Shown one piece after another: positions 9,198-17,678 of a DNA stretch of 64,000 nt. Made by a program: the position numbers and the translations under genes. The stretch's first letter is position 1. Each line of letters starts with the position of its first letter. The stretch comes from Acidobacteriota bacterium. Its GTDB lineage: Bacteria; Acidobacteriota; Terriglobia; Terriglobales; Acidobacteriaceae. The notes beneath the pieces are model-generated. The model did not search any database, had not been told where the DNA came from, and was given only the letters and a program-made list of their open reading frames with translations. The stretch covers positions 558,001 through 622,000 of the forward strand of contig JAFDVQ010000006.1 of assembly GCA_018268915.1 (NCBI GenBank), given 5' to 3'.

Positions 9198-11075
9198 GTG
9201 CTCGACTTTCTAGGCAATCTTGAACGCACCCACATGTGCGGCGAATTACGCGCCGCCAACGCCGGCGAACAGGTCGTACTGATGGGCTGGGTCAACCGGC
9301 GCCGCGACCACGGCAATCTCATCTTCCTCGACGTTCGCGATCGCAGCGGCATCGCTCAGGTGGTTCTCGACAAGGAGCTTACGCCCGAAGGCCATCTGAA
9401 AGGCGAGCAGGTCCGGCCCGAGTACGTGATTGCGGCCGTGGGCAAGGTCCGGCTGCGCGGCAAGGATGCGATCAATCCCAAGATGCCTACCGGCGAAGTG
9501 GAGATCGAAGCCACGGAACTGCGCGTTCTCAACGACACCAAGCTGGCCCCGTTCTCGCCCGCTGAAGACGCGATCGCGAACGAAGAGGTGCGGCTAAAGT
9601 ATCGATACATCGACCTTCGCCGTGCGGAGATGCAGCGGAACTTCTGGCTGCGGCATGAGATCACGCGCTCCATCCGCGAGAGCCTCAGCAACCAGGGCTT
9701 TCTCGAAATCGAGACTCCCATCCTCTGCAAGTCAACGCCCGAAGGCGCGCGCGACTTCCTCGTGCCAAGCCGCATTCACGCGGGCGAGTTCTATGCGCTG
9801 CCGCAGTCCCCGCAGATCTTCAAGCAGATCCTGATGATCTCGGGCTTCGACCGCTACTTCCAGGTGGCGCGGTGCTTCCGCGACGAAGACCAGCGCGCCG
9901 ATCGCCAGCTCGAGTTCACGCAAATCGACCTGGAGATGAGCTACCCGCGCCGCGACCACGTCTTTGGCGTTGTCGAGAAGTTCTGCGCAGCAGCCTGGGG
10001 CGCTGCGGGCATCACGCTGCCGACTCCGTTTCCCCGGATCACCTATGACGAGGCGATCCGCCAGTACGGCTCCGACAAGCCCGACCTCCGTCTCCCCGGC
10101 CTCACCGATGTCCGCTCCGCATTTCCCGATGGCTCGCTGGAGACACTTCAGATCGATCCCGCGCTCCCCATCGTCGCCTTCCGTATCCCCTCCGTCGGCG
10201 AACTCAGCCGAAAGGAGCGCGAAGACAACCATCCGCAGTTCGACCAGAAAAAGGGCGCCAAGTTCATCGACGACTTCAAGCGCCTGGCGAAGTCGTTCCC
10301 AGACACGGTAACGAAGATTCGCGAGCTCAGCGGCGCTGCCGATGGCGACTACCTCATCGTGGTTGCCGGCGATCCCGCCCACCACATCAAGGCCAGCGAC
10401 ACGAAGTTTGAAGGCCGGCTGAGCGAGCGCGAGATCAATGTGTACATGGCTGCGGGTAATTTCCGCAGCGAACTCGCAAAGAAATACGCCGACAAGCACA
10501 AGGCGTTTCAACTTACTGACGAACTCGTCCAAAACGCCGACCCACGGAGTGGCGGAAACAAGCTGGACGGGTCGAAGGCGTTCCATCCCATCTGGATCGT
10601 CGACTTCCCGATGTTCGAGTACGACCTGGCCAGCGGCAAGTGGGTGCCTGCGCATCATCCTTTCACTGCGCCGTACGAAGCCGACATGGCAAACCTCACC
10701 ACTGACCCCGCCTCCGTCCGCGCCGACTGCTACGACCTCGCGATGAATGGGCTCGAACTCGGCTCGGGGTCGATCCGTATTCACCGCAAAGACGTTCAGC
10801 AGCAGATCTTCGCCTCCCTCGGGATCTCAGAGGACGAAGCCAAGCAGCGCTTCGGTTTCTTCCTCGATGCTCTGGAATATGGCACGCCTCCGCATGGCGG
10901 CATTGCCCTCGGTCTCGACCGCATCGTCATGCTTCTCGCGGGAGCACCGAGTCTTCGTGAAGTCATCGCCTTCCCCAAGACGGCAAAAGCGATCGACTTG
11001 ATGGCCGATGCCCCGACAACGGTCAGCGAGCAGCAGCTGCGCGAGCTGCACCTCAAGGTGACGGGGCGGAACTAA
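9198..11075 (+). CDS. aspS: Aspartyl-tRNA synthetase
   Basis: The 625-residue bacterial-type AspRS has an N-terminal OB fold ([10 protein letters not shown]), class II motif 2 ([18 protein letters not shown]), an insertion GAD domain in the middle and motif 3 ([13 protein letters not shown]). The start is GTG 9198 ([17 protein letters not shown]), which matches the family N-terminus; the frame is open 11 codons further to GTG 9165, but that lies inside a palindromic repeat. Bacterial AspRS of this type is often non-discriminating and also makes Asp-tRNA-Asn; whether this one does cannot be read here. Confidence 0.97.
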   Translation: MLDFLGNLERTHMCGELRAANAGEQVVLMGWVNRRRDHGNLIFLDVRDRSGIAQVVLDKELTPEGHLKGEQVRPEYVIAAVGKVRLRGKDAINPKMPTGEVEIEATELRVLNDTKLAPFSPAEDAIANEEVRLKYRYIDLRRAEMQRNFWLRHEITRSIRESLSNQGFLEIETPILCKSTPEGARDFLVPSRIHAGEFYALPQSPQIFKQILMISGFDRYFQVARCFRDEDQRADRQLEFTQIDLEMSYPRRDHVFGVVEKFCAAAWGAAGITLPTPFPRITYDEAIRQYGSDKPDLRLPGLTDVRSAFPDGSLETLQIDPALPIVAFRIPSVGELSRKEREDNHPQFDQKKGAKFIDDFKRLAKSFPDTVTKIRELSGAADGDYLIVVAGDPAHHIKASDTKFEGRLSEREINVYMAAGNFRSELAKKYADKHKAFQLTDELVQNADPRSGGNKLDGSKAFHPIWIVDFPMFEYDLASGKWVPAHHPFTAPYEADMANLTTDPASVRADCYDLAMNGLELGSGSIRIHRKDVQQQIFASLGISEDEAKQRFGFFLDALEYGTPPHGGIALGLDRIVMLLAGAPSLREVIAFPKTAKAIDLMADAPTTVSEQQLRELHLKVTGRN

Positions 11076-11256
11076 CCTCATCTCGACGCTTCCACTATCG
11101 ATGGCTCCCCATCCTGAAAGCACGAAGAGTGTGCTCGCACAACTCCGCCCCTTCTCCGACCCCCACGGCATTGCGCAGTGGGCGCACCGGCCTCGATTAC
11201 TGTGCTTCCCGATTACAGCTCATGGCTATGCGGCTCCGTAGAATACTCTCAATAGC

Positions 11257-12123
11257 ATGATGGAAAGCATCGCAATTCTGGGCACAGGCTTGCTGGGAAC
11301 CTCGGTAGGCCTCGCTCTGCGTGCGGCGCAATTTCCAGGCGAAATCATCGGATGGAATCGCAATCTGGCCCATGCCGAGACTGCTGCCCGGATGGGCGCG
11401 CTCGACCGCATCGCCGGCGATCCCATCACAGCCGCGCGAGAAGCACAGGTAGTCCTCATCTCGGTCCCCATCTACGCAACACTCGATCTCATGGAGCAGC
11501 TTTCAACAGCCCTTGGACCAGATCACCTCATCACGGACGTGGGAAGCACGAAAGGACAGATCACCGAGGCTGCAGACCGCCTGTTCAATACCCCTGATCG
11601 CGCAGGATTTCTTCCCGGGCATCCCATGGCCGGCAAGGAGCGCGGGGGTGCCGAGCTAGGTGATGCCAATCTCTTTCGCGGCGCAGTCTGGCTCTTCACG
11701 GATTTCCCCGCATGGCATAGATCCGACAAGGCAACCGCACTGGCGCGAAGCTTTCGCGAGTGGGTCATCAAAATGGGCGCGCGCGGCATTGACCTTGAGC
11801 CAAGGCGCCACGACGAGCTCGTCGCCTGGGTGAGCCACCTCCCGCAGCTGACCTCCACCGCTTTGAGCGCGCTCTTACAGGACCGGGTCGGTGACGCGCC
11901 CGAGCTCAAGGACGTCGGCGGCCGCGCCCTGCGCGAGATGACCCGCCTCGGCGCAAGCCCGTTTTCCATGTGGCGCGACATCGCCCTTACCAATACCGAA
12001 GCAATCGACGCCGCTCTTCAGGCGCTTGAGCAGCACATCGCGCACATCCGCGAAAACCTCAAGACGCCCGAGTTGCGCGAAGAGTTCGAACGAGCAAACC
12101 GCTTCCGGCAACAAGAGAACTAG
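11257..12123 (+). CDS. tyrA: Prephenate/arogenate dehydrogenase
   Basis: The 288-residue protein has an N-terminal NAD-binding fold (ILGTGLLGTSVGLAL, residues 5-19) and the prephenate dehydrogenase helical dimerisation domain (GHPMAGKERGG; HDELVAWVSHLPQL). It oxidatively decarboxylates prephenate or arogenate towards tyrosine. There is no chorismate mutase or ACT domain, so regulation by tyrosine through ACT is absent. The preceding 180 bases show no other gene. Confidence 0.92.
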   Translation: MMESIAILGTGLLGTSVGLALRAAQFPGEIIGWNRNLAHAETAARMGALDRIAGDPITAAREAQVVLISVPIYATLDLMEQLSTALGPDHLITDVGSTKGQITEAADRLFNTPDRAGFLPGHPMAGKERGGAELGDANLFRGAVWLFTDFPAWHRSDKATALARSFREWVIKMGARGIDLEPRRHDELVAWVSHLPQLTSTALSALLQDRVGDAPELKDVGGRALREMTRLGASPFSMWRDIALTNTEAIDAALQALEQHIAHIRENLKTPELREEFERANRFRQQEN

Positions 12124-12265
12124 CGTAAGACAGCGCACCTGAATCAGCCGTGTCCTGCTCTGCCTCCCGAAAACGGTCCCGTGAAAACCAGATAAATCCA
12201 CACCTCGCAATCTGCTGCCCCTGCATCCTATTCTTCGAACCTGCCCCAACGGTAAGGAGGCATCC

Positions 12266-12769
12266 GTGCGTTTTCTCATCAACGGTCAGCCTGTCGAAGT
12301 CGACGTCGACATGCGAACATCGCTACTCGATCTGCTTCGCGATCATCTCAATCTTCACGGCTCCAAAAAGGGCTGCAATCAAGGCGCCTGCGGCGCATGC
12401 ACCGTGCTTGCGGACGGAGAGCGCATTCTCTCCTGTCTTGCACTTGCGGTGCAGTACCAGGGCAGAGAGATCACCACGATCGAGGGCATCGCCGAAGACG
12501 GCCAGATGCATCCTCTCCAGCGAGCTTTCATCGAGCACGACGGCTTCCAGTGCGGATACTGCACGCCCGGCCAGATTTGTTCTGCAATCGGTATGGCAGC
12601 CGAAGCAAAACGCGGTATGCCGAGCCACATGACCAGGGACCTCGGCGCCGAATTTATCACCCTCGATCGCCACGAAGTTCGCGAACGCATGAGCGGCAAC
12701 ATCTGCCGGTGCGGTGCCTACAACGGAATCGTCAATGCAATCTCTGAAGTCTTCGTGGAGGCCGAATGA
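12266..12769 (+). CDS. Molybdenum hydroxylase iron-sulfur subunit (PaoA/XdhC-like)
   Basis: The 167-residue subunit carries two [2Fe-2S] clusters: the plant-type motif KKGCNQGACGACTVL with a later Cys in ILSCLAL, and the C-terminal motif CGYCTPGQI and NICRCGAYNGI. It passes electrons from the molybdenum centre to FAD. GTG is the start, with a strong AAGGAGG at 12254-12260. Unlike E. coli PaoA, no Tat signal precedes the ferredoxin domain, so the enzyme is probably cytoplasmic. The stop overlaps the next start (ATGA). Confidence 0.93.
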   Translation: MRFLINGQPVEVDVDMRTSLLDLLRDHLNLHGSKKGCNQGACGACTVLADGERILSCLALAVQYQGREITTIEGIAEDGQMHPLQRAFIEHDGFQCGYCTPGQICSAIGMAAEAKRGMPSHMTRDLGAEFITLDRHEVRERMSGNICRCGAYNGIVNAISEVFVEAE

Positions 12770-13752
12770 ACCCCTTCACCTATGCTCGGGCAGAACAGGC
12801 AGAAGACGCTTTGAAGCTCGCCGAAGCTCAGGGAGCCAGATTCCTCGGCGGCGGAACAAATCTCGTTGACCTGATGCGCGAGACCATCGAACGCCCGCAG
12901 TCTCTGGTGGACGTAACCGGCTTGTCCGCGGCAATCGAAGAGACAAGTGCCGGCGGCTTGCGCATCGGAGCTGCGGCCCGCAACAGTGCGGTTGCCGAAC
13001 ATCGTCTGGTCCGAACGCTCTATCCCGTTCTCTCTCGCGCATTGCTTGCTGGAGCCTCCGGACAGATTCGGAACATGGCTACCCTGGGCGGCAACATTAT
13101 GCAACGGACCCGTTGCGCATATTTCTACGACGACGACGGCTCGCGCTGCAACAAGCGCACTCCCGGCCAGGGCTGCGACGCCGCAGAAGGATTCAATCGC
13201 TACCACGCAATCCTCGGCGCTTCGCCGTCCTGCGTGGCGACTCATGCTTCCGACATGTGCGTGGCTCTTGCTGTACTCGACGCCGTCATTCATCTGCGCA
13301 GCCCTCGCGGCGAGCGCACCGTTCCCTTCGTTGACTTCCACCGACTCCCGGGAGAGACACCTCAGGTCGAGACTGTCCTGGAACCCGGTGAACTAATCCT
13401 CACCGTTGAACTGCCCGCCAACCCCATCGCGAAACGCTCCACCTACCGCAAGGTCCGCGATCGCTCCAGCTATGCATTCGCACTCGTCTCTGTCGCCGCG
13501 GCTCTCGAGCTGGACGGCGGAAAAGTAAAAGACGTTCGCCTTGCTCTGGGCGGCGTTGCGCATAAGCCCTGGCGTGCACTCCGCGCGGAAGAAGCCTTGC
13601 GCGGACGCGAAGCCACTCCCGAAAACTTCCGCGCCGCGGCCGGAGCAGAGTTGATCGACGCCAAACCGCTCCGCTACAACGCATTCAAAATCGAACTCGC
13701 CGCTCGCACAATCACAGCGGTCTTGCAGGAACTCGCGGAGGAAGCGCAATGA
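12766..13752 (+). CDS. Molybdenum hydroxylase FAD subunit (PaoB-like)
   Basis: The 328-residue protein has the FAD-binding domain of xanthine dehydrogenases (RFLGGGTNLVDLM; IRNMATLGGNIMQ) and a C-terminal CO-dehydrogenase flavoprotein domain. Between them is an insertion with four Cys residues (RTRCAY, SRCNKR, GQGCDA, PSCVATH), which in PaoB-type enzymes holds an extra [4Fe-4S] cluster. It is the middle gene of three, overlapping both neighbours by 4 bases. Confidence 0.93.
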   Translation: MNPFTYARAEQAEDALKLAEAQGARFLGGGTNLVDLMRETIERPQSLVDVTGLSAAIEETSAGGLRIGAAARNSAVAEHRLVRTLYPVLSRALLAGASGQIRNMATLGGNIMQRTRCAYFYDDDGSRCNKRTPGQGCDAAEGFNRYHAILGASPSCVATHASDMCVALAVLDAVIHLRSPRGERTVPFVDFHRLPGETPQVETVLEPGELILTVELPANPIAKRSTYRKVRDRSSYAFALVSVAAALELDGGKVKDVRLALGGVAHKPWRALRAEEALRGREATPENFRAAAGAELIDAKPLRYNAFKIELAARTITAVLQELAEEAQ

Positions 13753-16058
13753 GCTTGAAATCTGCAGCAATGAAGCTGATGCAGAAGGCGATCGAGCACG
13801 CGCCCGACTCCATGATGCCCGGCGGCAAGCCGGATCCGCTCATTACCCGCAAGCACGGAATTGTCGGCGCACCCGTGACCCGCATCGATGGTCCGCTCAA
13901 GGTAAAAGGCGCTGCTCCCTTCGCAGCCGAATTCGAAGCTGAGGGTCTGCTGTACACAGCGGTAGCATTCAGCACCATCGCGAAAGGCCGCATCACCAGC
14001 CTCGATACCAGCGCAGCCGAAAAAGCGCCCGGCGTCAGGCTGGTGATGACCCATAAAAATGCTCCCAAGCTGAAGCCAACCCCGATGTTCAACACCCAGC
14101 CCAAGGCTGCCGGCCCGAGCGACCTCCCTATCATGCAGGACGACAGCATCCACTGGAACGGTGAGCCGATCGCCGTCGTTCTCGCTGACACACAGGAGCA
14201 GGCGGACTACGCCAAGTCGCTGATTAGCGCGACGTACAAAGAAGAACCCGCCGTCATCGACTTCGACGCCGCGATGAAAAACGCGCACGAGCCGAAGACC
14301 ATTCTTGGCGAGCCTCCGACGATCAACGAAGGAGACGCCGAAGCGGCATTGTCTGCCGCGCCAAACCTTGTCGACAAAACCTATACCACGCCGCGCCACA
14401 ATCACAATCCCATCGAGCTGCATGGCGTCACCTTGTTCTGGGAGGACGGAGAACTCTACGTCCACGACTCCTCGCAGACGGTCGCTCAATCAGCCTGGAC
14501 CCTCGCCGAAGTTTTCGGCCTCGATGAGAAGAAGGTTCATATCTGGTCGCCCTATGTCGGCGGCGGCTTCGGAAGCAAGACGCTCTGGCAGCACCATGTT
14601 CTTGCCGCAGCTGCTTCCAAAATGGCTGACCGGCCGGTCCGCCTGGTCCTCTCGCGCGAAGGCGTCTACCGCACTGTCGGCGGACGCACAACCACTCAGC
14701 AGCGTGTCGCAATCGGAGCCGACGCGGATGGCCGTTTTCAATCGCTCATCCACACCGGCGTTGCGGCGATGACCGAACACAACGACTGTCCTGAGCAGTT
14801 CACCTTCCCCGCGCGCCACCTGTACGCGACGAAGAGCTTCCTCATCGGCCAGAAAGTCGCCGACATGGACATGCTCGCCAACACCTTCATGCGCGCGCCG
14901 GGCGAGTCCATCGGAACCTTCGCCCTCGAGAGCGCCATCGACGAGCTCGCTGAGCAGATAGGAATCGACCCCATTGAGCTTCGCGCCCGCAACGAGCCCG
15001 AGAGCGATCCCACCACCGGAAAGCAGTTCTCATCCCGAAATCTCATCAAGGCCTATCGCGACGGCGCCGAGCGCTTCGGCTGGAACAGTCGTAGTGCCAA
15101 ACCCGCAGCACGTCGCGATGGCGAATGGCTCGTAGGCATGGGCTGTGCCACAGGCACGTATCCGTACTACCGCATGCCCGGAGGCAAAGCGCGCCTGACC
15201 GTCTCCAAAGACGGCTTTGTCACCGCCGAGTTCGCGGCGCATGAAATGGGAATGGGCACTGCGACCACCCAGACGCAAGTGGTTGCCGAGCGCATGGGAG
15301 TCGCGCAGCAATGCGTACAGATAAACTACGGCAGCTCCGACCTCGCAGGAGTCTTCCTTGCCGGCGGCTCTTCGCAGTCAGCCTCTATCGGCGCGTCCAT
15401 CCACGCCGCGCATACCGCCTTGGTCGAGCAACTCATCAAGCTGGCCGGCAGCAAATCGCCACTCCACGGCCTTGATGCAGACGACGTCGAATCGCGCGAT
15501 GGCGGCCTCCACACAAAAAAAGATCCCTCGCACGGAGAGAGCTACGCTGCCATCCTTCGTCGCGCCGGCAAAGATGAACTCAGCGTAGAAGAAAGCGCCC
15601 CTCCCCCGATGGAACTCCAGCACTGGTCGATGCATTCCTTCAGTGCCATCTTCGCAGAGGTCGGCGTCAACACCATCACCTGCGAGACACGCGTGCGGCG
15701 GCTCCTTGGGTCGTTTGACTGCGGGCGCATCCTCAATCCAAAAACGGCGACAAGCCAATTTAGAGGCGGAATGATCATGGGCATCGGCCTCGCTCTGATG
15801 GAGGAGACAATTTGGGATTCCCGCAAGGGACGCATCATGAACCCGAGCCTCGCCGAGTATCACGTTCCCGTGCATATGGACGTACCGGAGATCGATGTCA
15901 TGTGGACCGACATTCCCGACCCGCACACACCATTGGGTGCGAGAGGCATCGGCGAAATCGGAATCACAGGAGTGGGCGCAGCCATTGCCAACGCGATCTA
16001 CAACGCGTGCGGCAAGCGCATCCGCGAACTGCCCATCACCCTCGACAAGCTGATGTAA
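13749..16058 (+). CDS. Molybdenum hydroxylase large subunit (PaoC-like)
   Basis: The 769-residue subunit binds the molybdopterin cofactor and oxidises the substrate, probably an aldehyde or N-heterocycle. Visible features are VTRIDGPLKVKGAAPF at the N-terminus, the Q/G loop SPYVGGGFGSKTLW, MRAPGES, and the C-terminal GARGIGEIGITGVG, whose Glu is the family's catalytic base. It closes the operon. No XdhC-type sulfurase chaperone is adjacent. PaoC-like aldehyde oxidoreductase is preferred over xanthine dehydrogenase because of the PaoB-type FAD subunit. Confidence 0.92.
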   Translation: MSLKSAAMKLMQKAIEHAPDSMMPGGKPDPLITRKHGIVGAPVTRIDGPLKVKGAAPFAAEFEAEGLLYTAVAFSTIAKGRITSLDTSAAEKAPGVRLVMTHKNAPKLKPTPMFNTQPKAAGPSDLPIMQDDSIHWNGEPIAVVLADTQEQADYAKSLISATYKEEPAVIDFDAAMKNAHEPKTILGEPPTINEGDAEAALSAAPNLVDKTYTTPRHNHNPIELHGVTLFWEDGELYVHDSSQTVAQSAWTLAEVFGLDEKKVHIWSPYVGGGFGSKTLWQHHVLAAAASKMADRPVRLVLSREGVYRTVGGRTTTQQRVAIGADADGRFQSLIHTGVAAMTEHNDCPEQFTFPARHLYATKSFLIGQKVADMDMLANTFMRAPGESIGTFALESAIDELAEQIGIDPIELRARNEPESDPTTGKQFSSRNLIKAYRDGAERFGWNSRSAKPAARRDGEWLVGMGCATGTYPYYRMPGGKARLTVSKDGFVTAEFAAHEMGMGTATTQTQVVAERMGVAQQCVQINYGSSDLAGVFLAGGSSQSASIGASIHAAHTALVEQLIKLAGSKSPLHGLDADDVESRDGGLHTKKDPSHGESYAAILRRAGKDELSVEESAPPPMELQHWSMHSFSAIFAEVGVNTITCETRVRRLLGSFDCGRILNPKTATSQFRGGMIMGIGLALMEETIWDSRKGRIMNPSLAEYHVPVHMDVPEIDVMWTDIPDPHTPLGARGIGEIGITGVGAAIANAIYNACGKRIRELPITLDKLM

Positions 16059-16059
16059 A

Positions 16060-16545
16060 TCAGTCTGCCGACGCGATCTGCTTCGCCGCTTCCAGAACAT
16101 CCGTCTCAGGATTGAGTGCCTGAAAGCCCTCTGCCCGAGCCGCTTCCAGCAGCATCGGCGACGCCGAAACGAAAACGATTTCCGTTCCGCGGAACATCTC
16201 TCTCGCGACCATCGCCGCTCCAAGCTGCAGCGCATCCGTCCACCGCAAACGAGAGCGATCCAATAGCTGGCGGGCCGCTTCAAGCACCGCCGGGTTGAGC
16301 GGCTCCTGCACCATCCTGGCTGCTTCAATTCGAAGAATCTCGAAAGCAGACGCTGCGTTTGCGGCGCTGATATCACCAGCGCGCTCGCGTCGCCGGATCG
16401 CCGCATAAACCTCGAGCGGTGCCGAGGCAGCGATGAGCTTGCGATTATCCTCGACCGACTCCATCAGTCGAATCAGCGGGTCCGTCCCCGGCTCCAGCAC
16501 GAAGAGCTTGGCGAAAGCCGTAGACTCGAGGAAATAGCAGTTCAC
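16060..16545 (-). CDS. PIN-domain protein, VapC-like, altered active site
   Basis: The 161-residue protein is a VapC-type PIN domain: CYFLESTAFAKLF at the N-terminus, an acidic residue at 45 (LEVYAAI), WTDALQLGAAM at 102-112 and VFVSASPMLLEAARAEG at 124-140. In active VapC ribonucleases the first position is Asp; here it is Glu7. The fourth acidic position, usually Asp in S-x-D, is Ser129. Activity may be weak or lost. GTG is the start and it overlaps the stop of the upstream gene by 4 bases, so the two are translationally coupled. It faces the molybdenum hydroxylase operon tail to tail with almost no gap. Confidence 0.8.
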   Translation of the reverse strand: MNCYFLESTAFAKLFVLEPGTDPLIRLMESVEDNRKLIAASAPLEVYAAIRRRERAGDISAANAASAFEILRIEAARMVQEPLNPAVLEAARQLLDRSRLRWTDALQLGAAMVAREMFRGTEIVFVSASPMLLEAARAEGFQALNPETDVLEAAKQIASAD

Positions 16546-17255
16546 AGCTTGCCCCGCTCCTCATGGATGTCTTCCGTGATCGGATCGCCCTGCACCACAA
16601 CTGGATGAAACCGCTGCGCCTCTTCCGGAACTCCAGCCTCGGCGCGGTTCAAACGTATTGTCGTGGTCGGGTAGGCTGGCGTCTTCGGATTGGCGATTTT
16701 GCTCGTCAGCACAACTCCCCGCTGAATCGCCTCCGCCAATACCGCCTGCCGTGATTCGGGATGCTGATTCCACCGGAATGTCTTCCGCGGCAGAAAAGAA
16801 TCGCGAAACCACTTCAGCGCGATGAATGCATGCCCGCCCCGTTCTGCTTCCGCCAGTGCGGCGCAAAGTTCCTTCACCCGCGCATCGAGGTCGGCCGGGA
16901 TCGCAGCTGCTTCTTCTGGCTCGTCATCGAAGTCCCTCTCGATGGGGCCCCGCGTGCGGCTCTGTCTTGCGGGCCCGGTGCCGTCATCAAGGCGCTCGAA
17001 ATAGATCCGAACTTCATCCTCTTCCGGAGACCACGCCTCTGCCGACGCGTTTCGCCGCTTGCTGCGGCCATTTTCACTGCAGAGCTCCACGATTGCCTGG
17101 TATCCCGGAGGTGCCAGGAACCGCAGTGCGCGAACAAGGCCCGGGTCCTGCGAGAAGGCAAGCTCGCTTAGGGCTTCTTCGATGATTTCTTCGGCGTCTG
17201 GAATGCTGAGATTGCTAACGTCTGCGCTGCTTTGCGCAGCCCGATTCGACTTCAT
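16542..17255 (-). CDS. Unknown 237-residue partner of the PIN-domain gene
   Basis: I do not recognise this protein. It has an acidic N-terminal helix (DAEEIIEEALSELAF), a charged low-complexity middle rich in Glu, Asp and Arg (about 70-120), a helix LDARVKELCAALAEAERGG, and a C-terminal segment with Trp and Phe residues (LKWFRDSFLPRKTFRW and then NPKTPAYPTTTIRLNR) that could be a small winged-helix-like fold. It sits where an antitoxin would sit, upstream of and overlapping a VapC-like gene, but is about three times the usual antitoxin length. A role in restraining or guiding the PIN protein is inference from position only. Confidence 0.7.
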   Translation of the reverse strand: MKSNRAAQSSADVSNLSIPDAEEIIEEALSELAFSQDPGLVRALRFLAPPGYQAIVELCSENGRSKRRNASAEAWSPEEDEVRIYFERLDDGTGPARQSRTRGPIERDFDDEPEEAAAIPADLDARVKELCAALAEAERGGHAFIALKWFRDSFLPRKTFRWNQHPESRQAVLAEAIQRGVVLTSKIANPKTPAYPTTTIRLNRAEAGVPEEAQRFHPVVVQGDPITEDIHEERGKL

Positions 17256-17678
17256 AAAGATTCTCCGTATAAAGCATCTCTAGCCTGTTTGTTCCCGCCG
17301 CGCTCTATTGCATTTCCCGACCTTTTTCTAAAGCAGGCGCTATGGTGGTGGGTCACAGGTTCCTATTCTGGCTGTAACGGACCGAATTCCGTTTCCCGAA
17401 CATTTGTAAGGTACTCATCACGGCGATTTAGTCTGGCTGAAGCAGCCCCATGGTCAAAGCCTCTGCTTCGTTCTGACAGACACCCCACAGGGTCGAGAAA
17501 ACTTTAAGTAGAAAGCACTTCCGGGCTCAAAAACCCGTGTAAATGATTGTGCAACTTAACCCTTTGCCGGTGCAAGACCAGCACGGTGTCCCATCTAAAG
17601 GAATTTAAGTCTAAGAGAGACATGAGATGTGTGGTCCATGGAATGCTTTGTTGCTCTACATCTCCGTACAATAGAGAA
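17256..17678. other. Gene-free divergent promoter region
   Basis: These 423 bases separate two divergent genes. The plus frame is open from 17547, but that part carries no similarity and lacks a signal peptide, so I treat it as untranslated. No repeat, terminator or clear promoter boxes were found. Confidence 0.5.

Noticed and set aside
9732-10784. A 350-codon minus-strand ORF
   Set aside because: It is antisense to aspS and has no recognisable domain.
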